Part shown: positions 9,906 through 20,767 of the stretch, piece after piece
How positions within the stretch are numbered: the first letter of the stretch is position 1
Layout: the number at the start of each line of letters is the position of its first letter
DNA from: Variovorax sp. CF079
GTDB taxonomy: Bacteria > Pseudomonadota > Gammaproteobacteria > Burkholderiales > Burkholderiaceae_C
Direction: 5' to 3'
Length of the DNA stretch: 64,000 bases
Assembly (NCBI RefSeq): GCF_900101545.1
Contig: NZ_FMZU01000001.1
Location: forward strand, 310,001-374,000
Translations under genes and position numbers: made by a program
Notes under the pieces: generated by a model
What the model was told of the DNA's origin: nothing
The model's database searches: none
What the model saw: only the letters and a program-made list of their open reading frames with translations

Positions 9906-10658
9906 ATGACGACAAAGAAAAAGCTCATCGCCGGCAACTGGAAGATGAACGGCAGCCTCGCGGCCAACGAGGCGCTGGTGAAGGCTCTGCTGCAGGGCGT
10001 CGGCACGCCTTCGTGCGACATCGCGGTGTGCGTTCCGACGCCGTACCTGGCGCAGGTGCAGGCGCTCGTCGCCGGATCGCCGATCGCGCTGGGCGCGCAG
10101 GACGTGTCGGCGCAGCCGCAAGGCGCATTCACCGGCGAACAATCGGCGGCCATGCTGAGGGACTTCGGCGTGCGCTATGCGATCGTGGGCCACTCGGAGC
10201 GCCGCCAGTACCACGGCGAGACGGACGAACTGGTGGCGGCCAAGACCGCCGCTGCGCTCGCGAACGGCATCGCGCCCATCGTCTGTGTCGGCGAAACGCT
10301 GGCAGAGCGCGAGGCAGGACACACCGAAGAGGTCGTGAAGCGCCAGCTCGCGGCGGTGATCCATGTCAATGGCCACTGCATCAGCGAGATCGTCGTGGCC
10401 TACGAGCCCGTCTGGGCCATCGGCACCGGCAAGACCGCGACGCCCGAGCAGGCGCAGGCGGTGCACGCCGTGCTGCGTGCGCAACTGCACCACGCGGCGA
10501 GCGAACACGCGGCAGGCATCCGCATCCTTTACGGCGGCAGCATGAATGCAGCCAATGCGACCGAATTGCTGGCCCAGGCCGACATCGACGGCGGCCTGAT
10601 CGGCGGCGCTTCGCTGAAGGCACCCGACTTTTTGCAGATCATTGCTGCGGCACGCTGA
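9906..10658 (+). CDS. tpiA: Triosephosphate isomerase
   Basis: Interconverts dihydroxyacetone phosphate and glyceraldehyde 3-phosphate in glycolysis and gluconeogenesis. The 250-residue TIM barrel has the N-terminal AGNWKMNGS with catalytic Lys, the catalytic His in IVGHSERR, the catalytic Glu with its flexible loop in [15 protein letters not shown], and the phosphate-binding YGGSMNAAN near the end. ATG 9906 follows the quinone oxidoreductase stop by 11 bases. Linkage tpiA-secG-tRNA-Leu-nuo is widely conserved in proteobacteria. Confidence 0.98.
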   Translation: MTTKKKLIAGNWKMNGSLAANEALVKALLQGVGTPSCDIAVCVPTPYLAQVQALVAGSPIALGAQDVSAQPQGAFTGEQSAAMLRDFGVRYAIVGHSERRQYHGETDELVAAKTAAALANGIAPIVCVGETLAEREAGHTEEVVKRQLAAVIHVNGHCISEIVVAYEPVWAIGTGKTATPEQAQAVHAVLRAQLHHAASEHAAGIRILYGGSMNAANATELLAQADIDGGLIGGASLKAPDFLQIIAAAR

Positions 10659-10697
10659 GACCAGCGCAGCCGCGAACGAATTTAGGAGTTAGAACGA

Positions 10698-11129
10698 ATG
10701 AACGTGGTCCTCAATATCCTGGTGGGCGTACAGATGCTCACCGCACTCGCGATGATCGGCCTGATCCTGATCCAGCACGGCAAGGGTGCCGACATGGGTG
10801 CGGCCTTCGGCAGCGGCAGTGCGGGCAGCCTGTTCGGCGCCAGCGGCAGCGCGAACTTTCTTTCGCGCACCACCGGCGTTCTCGCCGCCGTGTTCTTCGC
10901 ATGCACCTTGCTGCTCGCCTATTTCAGCCATGCACGGCCGACGGGCGGCGGCAGCCTGCTCGAGCGCGCCACGATCGGCGCGCCGGCGCCGGCGCCTGCC
11001 CCCGCACCTTCGGGCCCGGCATCGCAGATTCCTTCCGGCAACGCACCTGCTGCGGCACCGGGCACGAATGCACCGGCTTCGGCGCCTGCTGCACCGGCTT
11101 CGGGCGCTGCGCAGATCCCGACCAAGTGA
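10698..11129 (+). CDS. secG: Preprotein translocase subunit SecG
   Basis: Small inner membrane subunit of the SecYEG channel that aids SecA-driven protein export. The product of 143 residues has two hydrophobic helices (about residues 4-24 and 55-75) around the conserved GADMGAAFGSGSAGSLFG loop. The C-terminal 45 residues are an Ala/Pro-rich tail of low complexity, longer than in E. coli SecG but common in betaproteobacteria. TTAGGAG precedes the ATG. Confidence 0.96.
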   Translation: MNVVLNILVGVQMLTALAMIGLILIQHGKGADMGAAFGSGSAGSLFGASGSANFLSRTTGVLAAVFFACTLLLAYFSHARPTGGGSLLERATIGAPAPAPAPAPSGPASQIPSGNAPAAAPGTNAPASAPAAPASGAAQIPTK

Positions 11130-11133
11130 TCCT

Positions 11134-11167
11134 GTCGTTTTCGATGCGGCCACCGAGCGAAAACGAC
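11134..11167 (+). other. Inverted repeat downstream of secG
   Basis: GTCGTTTTCG at 11134-11143 is repeated exactly in inverse at 11158-11167, with a 14-base loop. It lies four bases after the secG stop. The stem is A/T-rich in the middle and no T run follows, so it is at best an inefficient terminator or an mRNA-stabilising hairpin. Confidence 0.5.
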
Positions 11168-11192
11168 TTCATTTCAGGGTAAACTCTAAAGC

Positions 11193-11239
11193 TGTCCGGA
11201 AAGCCAAAACCCTATCGGGTTCCTCATGCCATCCGGACA
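11193..11239 (+). other. Nested inverted repeats just upstream of tRNA-Leu
   Basis: An outer pair TGTCCGGA (11193-11200) and TCCGGACA (11232-11239) encloses an inner hairpin AACCC-TATC-GGGTT (11208-11221). The block ends 10 bases before the tRNA 5' end. It may be a tRNA precursor leader structure or an independent regulatory element; neither can be decided from sequence alone. Confidence 0.45.
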
Positions 11240-11248
11240 CACAAAACC

Positions 11249-11333
11249 GCGGTCGTGGTGAAATTGGTAGACACGCTATCTTGAGGGGGTAGTGGCGAAA
11301 GCTGTGCGAGTTCGAGTCTCGCCGACCGCACCA
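11249..11333 (+). tRNA. tRNA-Leu (anticodon GAG)
   Basis: The 85-base gene folds as a class II tRNA: acceptor GCGGTCG/CGACCGC, a D arm with GGTAGAC, anticodon stem CTATC/GGTAG with loop TTGAGGG, a long variable arm, T arm GCGAG-TTCGAGT-CTCGC, discriminator A, and an encoded CCA. The anticodon GAG at 11283-11285 reads CUU and CUC codons. It lies between secG and nuoA, a conserved position. Confidence 0.97.
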
Positions 11334-11390
11334 AATCTCGCCGGCAGGAAGCTTCATCTTCCTGTCGGCGTCAAGCGGTAAAAGACCCCG

Positions 11391-11750
11391 ATGAACCTCG
11401 ATTCCTACCTTCCCGTCCTGTTGTTCATCCTGGTCGGAGTCGGTGTCGGCGTCGCACCGCAGGTTCTCGGTTACATCCTCGGCCCCAATCGGCCCGACGC
11501 TCAAAAGAACGCGCCCTACGAATGCGGCTTCGAGGCCTTCGAAGACGCGCGCATGAAGTTCGACGTGCGCTACTACCTCGTAGCGATTCTCTTCATTCTT
11601 TTCGACCTCGAAATCGCCTTTCTCTTCCCGTGGGCGATCGCGCTCAAGGAAATCGGTCCGGTCGGTTTCTGGGCCATGATGATTTTTCTCGCCATCCTCG
11701 TCGTGGGCTTCGTCTACGAGTGGAAAAAGGGCGCGCTCGACTGGGAATGA
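11391..11750 (+). CDS. nuoA: NADH-quinone oxidoreductase subunit A
   Basis: First gene of the complex I operon. The 119-residue inner membrane protein has three hydrophobic helices and the conserved loop [20 protein letters not shown], which lies near the quinone channel and contains the Cys that becomes exposed in the deactive state. The start ATG begins [12 protein letters not shown]. The nuoB ATG follows the stop by three bases, so translation is closely linked. Confidence 0.98.
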   Translation: MNLDSYLPVLLFILVGVGVGVAPQVLGYILGPNRPDAQKNAPYECGFEAFEDARMKFDVRYYLVAILFILFDLEIAFLFPWAIALKEIGPVGFWAMMIFLAILVVGFVYEWKKGALDWE

Positions 11751-11753
11751 ACA

Positions 11754-12233
11754 ATGGCCATTGAAGGCGTCATGAAGGAAGGCTTCGTCACCACCACCTA
11801 CGACTCGGTGGTGAACTGGGCCAAGACCGGATCACTGTGGCCGATGACCTTCGGCCTCGCATGCTGTGCGGTGGAAATGATGCACGCGGGTGCCGCGCGC
11901 TACGACATCGACCGCTTCGGCATGCTGTTCCGCCCGAGCCCGCGCCAGTCCGATCTGATGATCGTGGCCGGCACGCTGTGCAACAAGATGGCGCCGGCGC
12001 TGCGCAAGGTCTACGACCAGATGCCCGAGCCCCGCTGGGTGCTGTCGATGGGCTCGTGCGCCAACGGCGGCGGCTACTACCACTACAGCTACTCGGTCGT
12101 GCGCGGCTGCGACCGCATCGTGCCGGTCGACGTCTATGTGCCGGGCTGCCCGCCGACCGCCGAGGCGCTGCTCTACGGAATCATCCAGCTCCAGCAGAAG
12201 ATTCGCCGCACCAACACGATCGCGCGTGCCTGA
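11754..12233 (+). CDS. nuoB: NADH-quinone oxidoreductase subunit B
   Basis: Carries the terminal [4Fe-4S] cluster N2 that passes electrons to quinone. In the 159-residue product the ligands are seen as the tandem Cys in [11 protein letters not shown], the Cys in [12 protein letters not shown], and the Cys in [12 protein letters not shown]. It is a peripheral-arm subunit in contact with NuoD, NuoI and NuoH. Confidence 0.98.
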   Translation: MAIEGVMKEGFVTTTYDSVVNWAKTGSLWPMTFGLACCAVEMMHAGAARYDIDRFGMLFRPSPRQSDLMIVAGTLCNKMAPALRKVYDQMPEPRWVLSMGSCANGGGYYHYSYSVVRGCDRIVPVDVYVPGCPPTAEALLYGIIQLQQKIRRTNTIARA

Positions 12234-12246
12234 GAAGCGAGAGACG

Positions 12247-12855
12247 ATGACCGACTTTGCTATTTCTCCCGAGGCACTGCAGACCCAGATCGCCGAAACG
12301 CTTGGCGCCAAGGCCAAGAGCGTCACCCTCGCGCTCGGCGAAGTGACGGTGGTGGTCGGCGCGGCCGACTATCTGGAAGCCGCGACCCTGCTGCGCGACG
12401 CGCCCGGCTGCCGCTTCGAGCAGCTGATCGATCTCTGCGGCCTGGACTACTCCGACTACCGCGAAGGCGAGTGGGAAGGCGAACGCTTCTGCGTGGTGAC
12501 GCACCTGCTTTCCGTGAGCCTCAACCAGCGCGTGCGCCTCAAGGTGTTCGTGCCCAACGAAGATCTGCCGGTGATCGATTCGCTGACCGGCATCTGGAAC
12601 GCCGCCGGCTGGTTCGAACGCGAAGCCTTCGACCTCTACGGCATCGTGTTCGAAGGCCATGACGACCTGCGCCGCATCCTGACCGACTACGGCTTCATCG
12701 GCCACCCGTTCCGCAAGGACTTCCCGGTCTCGGGCCATGTCGAGATGCGCTACGACGCGGAGCAGAAGCGCGTCATCTACCAGCCGGTCTCGATCGAGCC
12801 GCGCGAGATCACGCCGCGCGTGATTCGCGAAGACAACTACGGCGGATTGCACTGA
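12247..12855 (+). CDS. nuoC: NADH-quinone oxidoreductase subunit C
   Basis: Structural 30-kDa subunit of the peripheral arm, 202 residues. The family signature appears as [31 protein letters not shown] in the second half (given here in part: FDLYGI and RRILTDYGF). ATG 12247 follows GCGAGAG, 13 bases after nuoB. nuoC and nuoD are separate genes here, unlike the E. coli nuoCD fusion. Confidence 0.97.
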   Translation: MTDFAISPEALQTQIAETLGAKAKSVTLALGEVTVVVGAADYLEAATLLRDAPGCRFEQLIDLCGLDYSDYREGEWEGERFCVVTHLLSVSLNQRVRLKVFVPNEDLPVIDSLTGIWNAAGWFEREAFDLYGIVFEGHDDLRRILTDYGFIGHPFRKDFPVSGHVEMRYDAEQKRVIYQPVSIEPREITPRVIREDNYGGLH

Positions 12856-12862
12856 GACCGAC

Positions 12863-14116
12863 ATGGCCGAAATCAAGAACTACACGCTGAACTTCGGACC
12901 CCAGCACCCCGCGGCGCACGGCGTGCTGCGCCTGGTGCTCGAGCTCGACGGTGAAGTCATCCAGCGCGCCGATCCGCACATCGGCCTCCTGCACCGCGCG
13001 ACCGAGAAGCTCGCCGAGACGCGCACCTACATCCAGTCGCTGCCCTACATGGACCGGCTCGACTACGTCTCGATGATGAGCAACGAGCACGCGTACTGCC
13101 TCGCGATCGAGCGGCTCATGGGCCTCGACGTGCCCATCCGCGCGCAGTACATCCGCGTGATGTTCGACGAGATCACGCGCCTCTTGAACCACCTTCTGTG
13201 GCTGGGTGCGCACGGCCTGGACTGCGGTGCGATGAACATGCTCATCTACTGCTTCCGCGAGCGCGAAGACCTGTTCGACATGTACGAGGCGGTGTCGGGT
13301 GCGCGCATGCACGCGGCCTACTATCGGCCGGGCGGCGTCTACCGCGACCTGCCGGACGCGATGCCGCAGTACAAGGTCAGCAAGATCAAGAATGCGAAGG
13401 CGATCGAGCGCCTCAACCAGAACCGCCAGGGGTCGCTGCTGGACTTCATCGACGACTTCTGCAAGCGCTTCCCGAAGATGGTCGACGAGTACGAGACGCT
13501 GCTCACCGACAACCGCATCTGGAAGCAGCGCACTGTTGGCATCGGCGTGGTAACGCCCGAGCGCGCGCTGAATCTCGGCTTCACCGGCCCGATGCTGCGC
13601 GGCTCGGGCGTCGAATGGGATCTGCGCAAGAAGCAGCCCTACGAGGTCTACGACCGCATGGACTTCGACGTGCCGGTGGGCAAGACCGGCGACTGCTACG
13701 ACCGCTATCTCGTGCGCGTCGAGGAAATGCGCCAGGCCAACCGCATCATCCAGCAGTGCTCGGCCTGGCTGCGCGTCAACCCGGGCCCGGTGATCACCGA
13801 CAACCACAAGGTCGCGGCGCCGGCGCGCGAGTCGATGAAGGCGAACATGGAGGAACTGATCCACCATTTCAAGCTCTTCACCGAAGGCTTTCACGTGCCC
13901 GAAGGCGAGGCCTATGCCGCGGTCGAGCATCCCAAGGGCGAGTTTGGCATCTATCTCGTGAGCGATGGCGCCAACAAGCCCTACCGTCTGAAGATCCGCG
14001 CTCCGGGCTTCCCGCATCTGGCGGCGCTCGACGAGATGTCGCGCGGCCACATGATTGCCGACGCGGTCGCGGTGATTGGCACCATGGACATCGTGTTCGG
14101 CGAGATCGACAGGTGA
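12863..14116 (+). CDS. nuoD: NADH-quinone oxidoreductase subunit D
   Basis: The 49-kDa subunit, 417 residues, which forms the quinone-binding site with NuoB. It descends from the large subunit of NiFe hydrogenases. Conserved parts include the N-terminal [21 protein letters not shown] with the quinone-site His, [16 protein letters not shown], and the C-terminal [10 protein letters not shown]. It starts seven bases after nuoC ends. Confidence 0.98.
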   Translation: MAEIKNYTLNFGPQHPAAHGVLRLVLELDGEVIQRADPHIGLLHRATEKLAETRTYIQSLPYMDRLDYVSMMSNEHAYCLAIERLMGLDVPIRAQYIRVMFDEITRLLNHLLWLGAHGLDCGAMNMLIYCFREREDLFDMYEAVSGARMHAAYYRPGGVYRDLPDAMPQYKVSKIKNAKAIERLNQNRQGSLLDFIDDFCKRFPKMVDEYETLLTDNRIWKQRTVGIGVVTPERALNLGFTGPMLRGSGVEWDLRKKQPYEVYDRMDFDVPVGKTGDCYDRYLVRVEEMRQANRIIQQCSAWLRVNPGPVITDNHKVAAPARESMKANMEELIHHFKLFTEGFHVPEGEAYAAVEHPKGEFGIYLVSDGANKPYRLKIRAPGFPHLAALDEMSRGHMIADAVAVIGTMDIVFGEIDR

Positions 14117-14124
14117 GCGAACGA

Positions 14125-14649
14125 ATGACCACCCACAGCAGCAACCAGGCGCCGCTTTCGGCCGCCACGCTGGAGCTTTTTGCGCGCGAGGTCGCCAAGT
14201 ACCCGCCGGCAGGCAAGCAGTCGGCCGTGATGGCCTGCCTCGCGATCGTGCAGAAGGACGAAGGCTTCGTCAGCGTGCAGCGCGAGCGCGAGATCGCCGC
14301 CTACCTCGGCATGGCGCCGATCGCGGTGCACGAGGTCACGACCTTCTACAACATGTACAACCAGCAGCCGGTGGGCAGGTTCAAGCTCAACGTCTGCACC
14401 AACCTGCCGTGCCAGCTGCGCGACGGCGCGGTGGCGCTGGCTCATCTCGAGAAGAAGCTGGGCATCCAGATGGGCGAGACCACGGCGGACGGCATGTTCA
14501 CGCTGCAGCAGAGCGAGTGCCTCGGCGCCTGCGCCGATTCGCCTGTGATGCTGGTCAACGACCGCACCATGTGCAGCTTCATGAGCAACGAAAAACTCGA
14601 TCAGCTGATCGACGGCCTGCGTACCTCGACGGCGGAGGGTGCGCAATGA
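14125..14649 (+). CDS. nuoE: NADH-quinone oxidoreductase subunit E
   Basis: Thioredoxin-fold subunit of 174 residues that binds the [2Fe-2S] cluster N1a in the NADH dehydrogenase module. The four Cys ligands lie in [10 protein letters not shown] and in [11 protein letters not shown]. The start is the ATG at 14125; an in-frame GTG at 14113 overlapping the nuoD stop is possible but less likely. The stop overlaps the nuoF start, so the two are probably translationally coupled. Confidence 0.96.
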   Translation: MTTHSSNQAPLSAATLELFAREVAKYPPAGKQSAVMACLAIVQKDEGFVSVQREREIAAYLGMAPIAVHEVTTFYNMYNQQPVGRFKLNVCTNLPCQLRDGAVALAHLEKKLGIQMGETTADGMFTLQQSECLGACADSPVMLVNDRTMCSFMSNEKLDQLIDGLRTSTAEGAQ

Positions 14650-15989
14650 TGACGCCCGAACAAGTGCTCTCGCAGTTCCAGGCAACCGGCGTCCAGACCT
14701 GCTTTCACGACCGCCATATCGAGCCGCAGATCTATGCCGGTCTCGACGGCACCAACTGGCGCCTGGCCGACTACGAAGCGCGCGGTGGCTACAAGGCGCT
14801 GCGCAAGATCCTCGGCGAAGGCATCACGCCCGAGCAGGTGATTGCCGAAGTCAAGGCCTCGGGCCTGCGCGGGCGCGGCGGCGCGGGCTTCCCGACCGGC
14901 CTCAAGTGGAGCTTCATGCCGCGCCAGTTCCCGGGCCAGAAGTACCTGGTCTGCAACTCGGACGAAGGCGAGCCCGGCACCTGCAAGGACCGCGACATCC
15001 TGCAGTTCAACCCGCACATCGTGATCGAGGGCATGGCCATCGCCGCCTATGCGATGGGCATCAGCGTGGGCTACAACTACATCCACGGCGAGATCTTCCA
15101 GACCTACGATCGCTTCGAAGAAGCGCTGGAAGAGGCGCGCGCCGCCGGCTTCCTGGGCGATGCCATCCTGGGCAGCAGCTTCAATTTCCAGCTGCATGCG
15201 TCCCATGGCTTCGGCGCCTACATCTGCGGCGAAGAAACCGCGCTGCTCGAATCGCTCGAAGGCAAGAAGGGCCAGCCGCGCTTCAAGCCGCCGTTCCCAG
15301 CGAGCTTCGGGCTCTACGGCAAGCCGACCACCATCAACAACACCGAGACTTTCGCTGCGGTGCCGTGGATCATCGTCAACGGCGGTCCGGCCTACCTCGA
15401 ATGCGGCAAGCCGAACAACGGCGGCACCAAGATCTACTCGGTCAGCGGCGACGTCGAACTGCCCGGCAACTACGAAGTGCCGATGGGCACGCCGTTCTCG
15501 AAGTTGCTTGAACTCGCCGGTGGCGTGCGCAAGGGCCGCCAGCTCAAGGCAGTGATTCCTGGCGGCTCGTCGGCGCCGGTGCTGCCGGCCTCGATCATGA
15601 TGGAGTGCACGATGGATTACGACTCCATCGCCAAGGCCGGCTCGATGCTGGGCTCGGGTGCGGTGATCGTGATGGACGACAGCCGCTCGATGGTCGAGTC
15701 GCTCAAGCGCCTCTCGTACTTCTACATGCACGAGTCTTGCGGCCAGTGCACGCCGTGCCGCGAAGGCACGGGCTGGCTCTGGCGCGTGGTGGACCGCATC
15801 CACAACGGCCACGGCAAGCCGAGCGACATGGAGCTGCTCAATTCGGTGGCCGACAACATCCAGGGCCGCACCATCTGCGCGCTCGGCGACGCCGCCGCGA
15901 TGCCGGTGCGCGCCATGATCAAGCACTTCCGTCACGAGTTCGAGGCCTTGATCCCGGGCTACGTCCCGAAGGCACCCGTCAAAGCCTGA
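14646..15989 (+). CDS. nuoF: NADH-quinone oxidoreductase subunit F
   Basis: The 447-residue subunit binds NADH, FMN and the [4Fe-4S] cluster N3, and is where electrons enter complex I. The glycine-rich nucleotide site is [16 protein letters not shown] near residue 75, and the N3 ligands are in [15 protein letters not shown] plus a later Cys. Two adjacent ATG codons (14646 and 14649) can serve as start; the first overlaps the nuoE stop as ATGA. Confidence 0.98.
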   Translation: MMTPEQVLSQFQATGVQTCFHDRHIEPQIYAGLDGTNWRLADYEARGGYKALRKILGEGITPEQVIAEVKASGLRGRGGAGFPTGLKWSFMPRQFPGQKYLVCNSDEGEPGTCKDRDILQFNPHIVIEGMAIAAYAMGISVGYNYIHGEIFQTYDRFEEALEEARAAGFLGDAILGSSFNFQLHASHGFGAYICGEETALLESLEGKKGQPRFKPPFPASFGLYGKPTTINNTETFAAVPWIIVNGGPAYLECGKPNNGGTKIYSVSGDVELPGNYEVPMGTPFSKLLELAGGVRKGRQLKAVIPGGSSAPVLPASIMMECTMDYDSIAKAGSMLGSGAVIVMDDSRSMVESLKRLSYFYMHESCGQCTPCREGTGWLWRVVDRIHNGHGKPSDMELLNSVADNIQGRTICALGDAAAMPVRAMIKHFRHEFEALIPGYVPKAPVKA

Positions 15990-16009
15990 GCGCGAAAACA
16001 CATACATAT

Positions 16010-18163
16010 ATGGTTGAAATCGAACTCGACGGCAAGAAGGTCGAAATCGTCGAAGGCAGCATGATCATGCATGCGGCCGACAAGGCGGGTACCTACATCC
16101 CGCACTTCTGCTATCACAAGAAGCTCAGCATCGCGGCCAACTGCCGCATGTGCCTGGTCGACGTCGAAAAGGCGCCCAAGCCGATGCCGGCCTGCGCCAC
16201 ACCGGTGACGCAGGGCATGATCGTGCGCACGAAGAGCGACAAGGCGATCAAGGCCCAGCAGTCGGTGATGGAGTTCCTGCTGATCAACCATCCGCTCGAC
16301 TGCCCGATCTGCGACCAGGGCGGCGAATGCCAGCTGCAGGACCTGGCCGTCGGCTACGGCGCTTCGTCCTCGCGCTACGAAGAAGAAAAGCGCGTGGTCT
16401 TCCACAAGGACGTGGGCCCGCTCATCAGCATGGAAGAGATGAGTCGCTGCATCCACTGCACGCGCTGCGTGCGCTTCGGCCAGGAAGTGGCCGGCGTGAT
16501 GGAGCTCGGCATGTCGCATCGCGGCGAGCATGCCGAAATCGAAACCTTCCTCGGCGATTCGGTCGACTCCGAGCTCTCGGGCAACATGATCGACCTCTGC
16601 CCCGTGGGCGCGCTCACCAGCAAGCCCTTCCGCTACAGCGCCCGCACCTGGGAACTCTCGCGCCGCAAGTCGGTGAGCCCGCACGATTCGACCGGCGCCA
16701 ACCTGATCGTCCAGGTCAAGAACAACCGCGTGATGCGCGTGGTGCCGCTCGAGAACGAAGAAGTCAACGAATGCTGGATCGCCGACCGCGATCGCTTTTC
16801 GTACGAAGCATTGAACGGCCCCGAGCGCCTCACGCAGCCGATGCTCAAGCAGGGCGGCCAGTGGCAGCAGGTCGACTGGCAGACCGCGCTCGAGTACGTG
16901 GCCAATGGCCTGAAGCAGATCAAGACCGACCATGGCGCGCAGAGCATCGGCACACTCGCCAGCCCGCACAGCACGCTCGAAGAGCTGCACCTGGCCAAGC
17001 TGCTGACGCACGGTCTCGGCAGCGGCAACATCGACTACCGGCTGCGCAACGCCGAGTTCAACGCCTTCGAAGGCGTGCGCTGGCTCGGCACCTCGATTGC
17101 ATCGCTGTCGCAACTGCAGCGCGTGCTCGTGATCGGTAGCAACCTGCGCAAGGACCATCCGCTGTTCGCGCAGCGCATTCGCCAGTCGGTGCGCAAGGGT
17201 GGCGTGCTGAGCGCGCTGACCTCGCCCGAACTGCTGGCCGACGACGAAGCCTGGGCCATGCCCGTGGCGAACGCCGTGCGCGTGGCGGCGCAGAACTGGG
17301 TGGATGCGCTGGCCGAGATTGCCGGCGCGGTTGCCGCCAGCACCGGCGTCGCGGCGCCCGTGGCCAGCAGCGATGCGCCCGGCGATGCAGCCAAGGCCAT
17401 CGCAGCGTCGCTGCTCGGCGGCGAGCGCAAGGCTATCCTGCTCGGCAATGCGGCCGCTCACCATGCCGACGCCGGCGCGCTGCTGGCGCTGGCGAACTGG
17501 ATCGGCGCCCAGACCGGCGCAACCGTCGGCTATCTCACCGAGGCCGCCAATACGGTCGGCGCGCAGCTGGTCGGTGCCCTGCCCAGGGACGGCGGCCTGC
17601 ACGCGGGCGACATGCTCGCAGGTGGACTCAAGGCGGTGCTGCTGCTCAACACCGAGCCGGTGTTCGATTCGGCGGCCGCCGCATCCGTGATCGAGGCACT
17701 CACGCACGCCCAGATGGTCGTGACGCTGAGCCCCTTTAAGGCCAATCTCGAATTCAGCGACGTGCTGCTGCCGATCGCACCCTTCACCGAAACGCCGGGC
17801 ACCTTCGTCAACGCCGAAGGCCGCGTGCAGAGTTTCCATGCGGTCGTAAGGCCGCTCGGCGAAGCGCGTCCGGCCTGGAAGGTGCTGCGCGTGCTGGCCA
17901 ACCTGCTGGGCCTTTCGGGCTTCTCCTTCGAATCGACGGCCGATGTGCTGGCCGACATCGGCGCAGGCGCCAGCGTGCCGGCCGACAAGCTGAGCAATGC
18001 CACCGCAGCCCGTCTCGACGGTGAACGCGCCGCCCATGCTGCGCCGCCGGTGGCGGCAAGCATCTACCAGCTCGACTCGATCGTCCGCCGCGCGCCGTCG
18101 CTGCAACTGACGGCCGACGCGCGCGCGACGCACATCGTGGCCGCGCAGGAGGTGTTCGCATGA
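16010..18163 (+). CDS. nuoG: NADH-quinone oxidoreductase subunit G
   Basis: The 75-kDa subunit, 717 residues, carrying clusters N1b, N4 and N5. The N-terminal ferredoxin domain has Cys ligands in HFCYHKK, NCRMC and PACATP. The next segment holds [14 protein letters not shown] and [13 protein letters not shown] for the [4Fe-4S] clusters. The C-terminal molybdopterin-oxidoreductase-like domain keeps the fold without the cofactor. ATG 16010 lies 20 bases after nuoF. The stop overlaps the nuoH ATG by four bases. Confidence 0.97.
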   Translation: MVEIELDGKKVEIVEGSMIMHAADKAGTYIPHFCYHKKLSIAANCRMCLVDVEKAPKPMPACATPVTQGMIVRTKSDKAIKAQQSVMEFLLINHPLDCPICDQGGECQLQDLAVGYGASSSRYEEEKRVVFHKDVGPLISMEEMSRCIHCTRCVRFGQEVAGVMELGMSHRGEHAEIETFLGDSVDSELSGNMIDLCPVGALTSKPFRYSARTWELSRRKSVSPHDSTGANLIVQVKNNRVMRVVPLENEEVNECWIADRDRFSYEALNGPERLTQPMLKQGGQWQQVDWQTALEYVANGLKQIKTDHGAQSIGTLASPHSTLEELHLAKLLTHGLGSGNIDYRLRNAEFNAFEGVRWLGTSIASLSQLQRVLVIGSNLRKDHPLFAQRIRQSVRKGGVLSALTSPELLADDEAWAMPVANAVRVAAQNWVDALAEIAGAVAASTGVAAPVASSDAPGDAAKAIAASLLGGERKAILLGNAAAHHADAGALLALANWIGAQTGATVGYLTEAANTVGAQLVGALPRDGGLHAGDMLAGGLKAVLLLNTEPVFDSAAAASVIEALTHAQMVVTLSPFKANLEFSDVLLPIAPFTETPGTFVNAEGRVQSFHAVVRPLGEARPAWKVLRVLANLLGLSGFSFESTADVLADIGAGASVPADKLSNATAARLDGERAAHAAPPVAASIYQLDSIVRRAPSLQLTADARATHIVAAQEVFA

Positions 18164-19236
18164 TCGACACCCTGCACGGCTTCGGCCAGGGCCTGGTCGC
18201 GGCCCAGTGGTGGACCGGCCTCGCCTGGCCGGTGATCTGGACCTTGATCAAGATCGTCGTCGTGGTGCTGCCGCTGATGGGCGCGGTCGCCTACCTCACG
18301 CTGTGGGAACGCAAGGCCATCGGCTTCACGCAAATTCGCCTGGGCCCCAACCGCATCGGTCCGCTGGGCCTGCTGCAGCCCATTGCCGACGCGCTCAAGC
18401 TCCTGACCAAGGAAATCATCCTTCCCACGGTCGCGAACAAGGGCCTGTTCCTGCTCGGCCCGATCATGACCATCATGCCGGCGCTGGCCGCCTGGGTCGT
18501 GATTCCGTTCGGTCCCGACGTCGCGCTGGCCAACATCAATGCCGGCCTGCTGTTCGTCATGGCCATCACCTCGCTCGAGGTCTATGGCGTGATCATCGCG
18601 GGCTGGGCCTCGAACTCGAAGTACGCGTTTCTCGGTGCGCTGCGCGCCTCAGCGCAGATGGTCAGCTACGAAATCGCGATGGGCTTCTGCTTCGTCGTCG
18701 TGCTCATGGTCTCGGCCAGCCTCAACATGACCGACATCGTGATGGGGCAGGGCAAGGGGCATTTCGCCTCGATGGGCATCGGCTTCCTGTCGTGGAACTG
18801 GCTGTCGCTGCTGCCGATCTTCCTCGTCTACTTCATCTCGGGCCTGGCCGAAACCAACCGCCATCCCTTCGACGTGGTGGAAGGCGAATCGGAAATCGTC
18901 GCCGGCCACATGATCGAGTACTCGGGCATGAGCTTCGCGATGTTCTTCCTGGCCGAGTACGCCAACATGTGGCTGGTCTCGATCCTGTGCGCGGTCCTGT
19001 TCCTCGGCGGCTGGCTGCCTCCCTTCGACTTCCTCGGCTTCATCCCGGGCTGGATCTGGCTGGGCATCAAGACCTTCGTCGTGGTCACCATGTTCCTGTG
19101 GGTCCGCTCGACCTTCCCGCGCTTCCGCTACGACCAGATCATGCGGCTCGGCTGGAAGATCTTCATTCCGGTCACGCTGGTGTGGCTGGTGGTGGTCGGC
19201 GCCTGGATGCAGACCCCGTACAACATCTGGAAATAA
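18160..19236 (+). CDS. nuoH: NADH-quinone oxidoreductase subunit H
   Basis: Membrane subunit of 358 residues that links the peripheral arm to the proton-pumping arm and forms part of the quinone channel. About eight hydrophobic helices can be seen. The conserved loop is [19 protein letters not shown] near residue 65, and [19 protein letters not shown] is the acidic quinone-entry loop. The ATG overlaps the nuoG stop (ATGA), indicating coupled translation. Confidence 0.98.
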   Translation: MIDTLHGFGQGLVAAQWWTGLAWPVIWTLIKIVVVVLPLMGAVAYLTLWERKAIGFTQIRLGPNRIGPLGLLQPIADALKLLTKEIILPTVANKGLFLLGPIMTIMPALAAWVVIPFGPDVALANINAGLLFVMAITSLEVYGVIIAGWASNSKYAFLGALRASAQMVSYEIAMGFCFVVVLMVSASLNMTDIVMGQGKGHFASMGIGFLSWNWLSLLPIFLVYFISGLAETNRHPFDVVEGESEIVAGHMIEYSGMSFAMFFLAEYANMWLVSILCAVLFLGGWLPPFDFLGFIPGWIWLGIKTFVVVTMFLWVRSTFPRFRYDQIMRLGWKIFIPVTLVWLVVVGAWMQTPYNIWK

Positions 19237-19247
19237 CTGGAATCGCC

Positions 19248-19766
19248 ATGTCTGCGCACACCGCAACCTCGCCGGCGCCGTTTTCGCTCAAGGACTTCCT
19301 GTCCAGCTTCATGCTGGTCGAGTTGTTCAAGGGGCTCGCGCTGACCGGCAAGTACGCCTTCAGCCGCAAGATCACCGTGCAGTTTCCCGAAGAGAAGACG
19401 CCGCTGTCGCCGCGCTTCCGCGGCCTGCATGCACTGCGCCGCTACGAGAACGGCGAAGAGCGCTGCATCGCCTGCAAGCTCTGCGAGGCCGTCTGCCCGG
19501 CGCTCGCGATCACCATCGAATCGGATGTGCGCGACGACGGCTCGCGCCGCACCACGCGCTACGACATCGACCTGACCAAGTGCATCTTCTGCGGCTTCTG
19601 CGAAGAGAGCTGCCCGGTCGACTCCATCGTCGAAACCCACATCTTCGAATACCACGGCGAAAAGCGCGGCGACCTGTACTTCACCAAGGACATGCTGCTG
19701 GCCGTGGGCGACCGCTACGAAAAAGAAATCGCCGCCAACAAGGCGGCGGACGCCAAGTACCGCTGA
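19248..19766 (+). CDS. nuoI: NADH-quinone oxidoreductase subunit I
   Basis: Ferredoxin-like subunit of 172 residues carrying clusters N6a and N6b that feed N2. The two 8-iron motifs are [12 protein letters not shown] and [13 protein letters not shown]. The N-terminal stretch [17 protein letters not shown] is a membrane-contacting helix. ATG 19248 follows nuoH by 11 bases. Confidence 0.98.
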   Translation: MSAHTATSPAPFSLKDFLSSFMLVELFKGLALTGKYAFSRKITVQFPEEKTPLSPRFRGLHALRRYENGEERCIACKLCEAVCPALAITIESDVRDDGSRRTTRYDIDLTKCIFCGFCEESCPVDSIVETHIFEYHGEKRGDLYFTKDMLLAVGDRYEKEIAANKAADAKYR

Positions 19767-19805
19767 AGCGGGACTGGCCCGAACTTCAAAAAACCAACCC
19801 GATCC

Positions 19806-20453
19806 ATGGACGTCAAGACCGGCCTGTTCTACCTGTTTGCCGCGGTGCTGCTTTTCGCGGCCTTCCGCGTCATCACCGCGCGCAACCCCGTGTATGCCGC
19901 GCTCTATCTGGTGCTTGCGTTCTTCCAGGCATCGGCCATCTGGCTGCTGCTGCGCGCCGAGTTCCTGGCCATCTCGCTGGTGCTCGTCTACGTCGGCGCG
20001 GTGATGGTGCTGTTCCTGTTCGTCGTGATGATGCTCGACATCAACGTCGACGCGCTGCGCGAGGGCTTCTGGAAGCACTTCCCGCTCGCGGCCGGCGTCG
20101 GCGCGCTGATCGCGCTCGAAATGGCCGCGGTGCTGATGGGCGGCTTCCGCCTCGCCGAGCCGAAGACCGCCATGGCCTCCGGGCCGGGCACTTCCAATAC
20201 GCTCGAACTCGGCAAGCTGCTCTACACGGAGTACCTCTACCCGCTGGAGATCGCTGCCGTCATCCTGCTGGTCGCCATCGTCGCGGCCATCGCGCTCACG
20301 CTGCGCACCCGCAAGGACAGCAAGTACGTGAATCCGTCCGACCAGGTGCGCGTGAAGGCGCGCGACCGCGTGCGCATCGTGCAGATGCCCGTCACGCGCG
20401 CGGCGCAGCCTGCCGCCGCAGAAACACCGGCAGCCGGGGAGACCAAGGCATGA
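19806..20453 (+). CDS. nuoJ: NADH-quinone oxidoreductase subunit J
   Basis: Membrane subunit of 215 residues with five hydrophobic helices, the third of which ([19 protein letters not shown]) includes the pi-bulge helix known to move in turnover. The C-terminal 50 residues are charged and then Ala/Pro-rich, a betaproteobacterial extension. The stop overlaps the nuoK ATG by four bases. Confidence 0.97.
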   Translation: MDVKTGLFYLFAAVLLFAAFRVITARNPVYAALYLVLAFFQASAIWLLLRAEFLAISLVLVYVGAVMVLFLFVVMMLDINVDALREGFWKHFPLAAGVGALIALEMAAVLMGGFRLAEPKTAMASGPGTSNTLELGKLLYTEYLYPLEIAAVILLVAIVAAIALTLRTRKDSKYVNPSDQVRVKARDRVRIVQMPVTRAAQPAAAETPAAGETKA

Positions 20454-20758
20454 CGCTCACGCTCGGACACTTTCTCTCGCTGGGTGCGATGCTTTTCGCG
20501 CTGTCGGTGATCGGCATCTTCCTGAACCGCAAGAACCTGATCGTGCTCTTGATGTGCATCGAGCTGATGCTTCTTGCAGTCAACGTGAACTTCGTCGCCT
20601 TCTCGTACTTCCTCGGCGATATGCACGGCCAGATCTTCGTGTTCTTCATCCTGACCGTGGCCGCGGCCGAGTCGGCCATCGGGCTGGCGCTGCTGGTCCT
20701 CTTGTTCCGCAACAAGTCGAACATCAACGTCGACGAACTCAACGCGCTCAAGGGCTAG
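20450..20758 (+). CDS. nuoK: NADH-quinone oxidoreductase subunit K
   Basis: Membrane subunit of 102 residues, homologous to MrpC of cation/proton antiporters. Three hydrophobic helices are visible, with the two conserved membrane Glu residues in [11 protein letters not shown] and in the third helix [13 protein letters not shown]. It begins ATGA-overlapped with the nuoJ stop and ends nine bases before nuoL. Confidence 0.98.
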   Translation: MTLTLGHFLSLGAMLFALSVIGIFLNRKNLIVLLMCIELMLLAVNVNFVAFSYFLGDMHGQIFVFFILTVAAAESAIGLALLVLLFRNKSNINVDELNALKG

Positions 20759-20767
20759 GACTGACAT

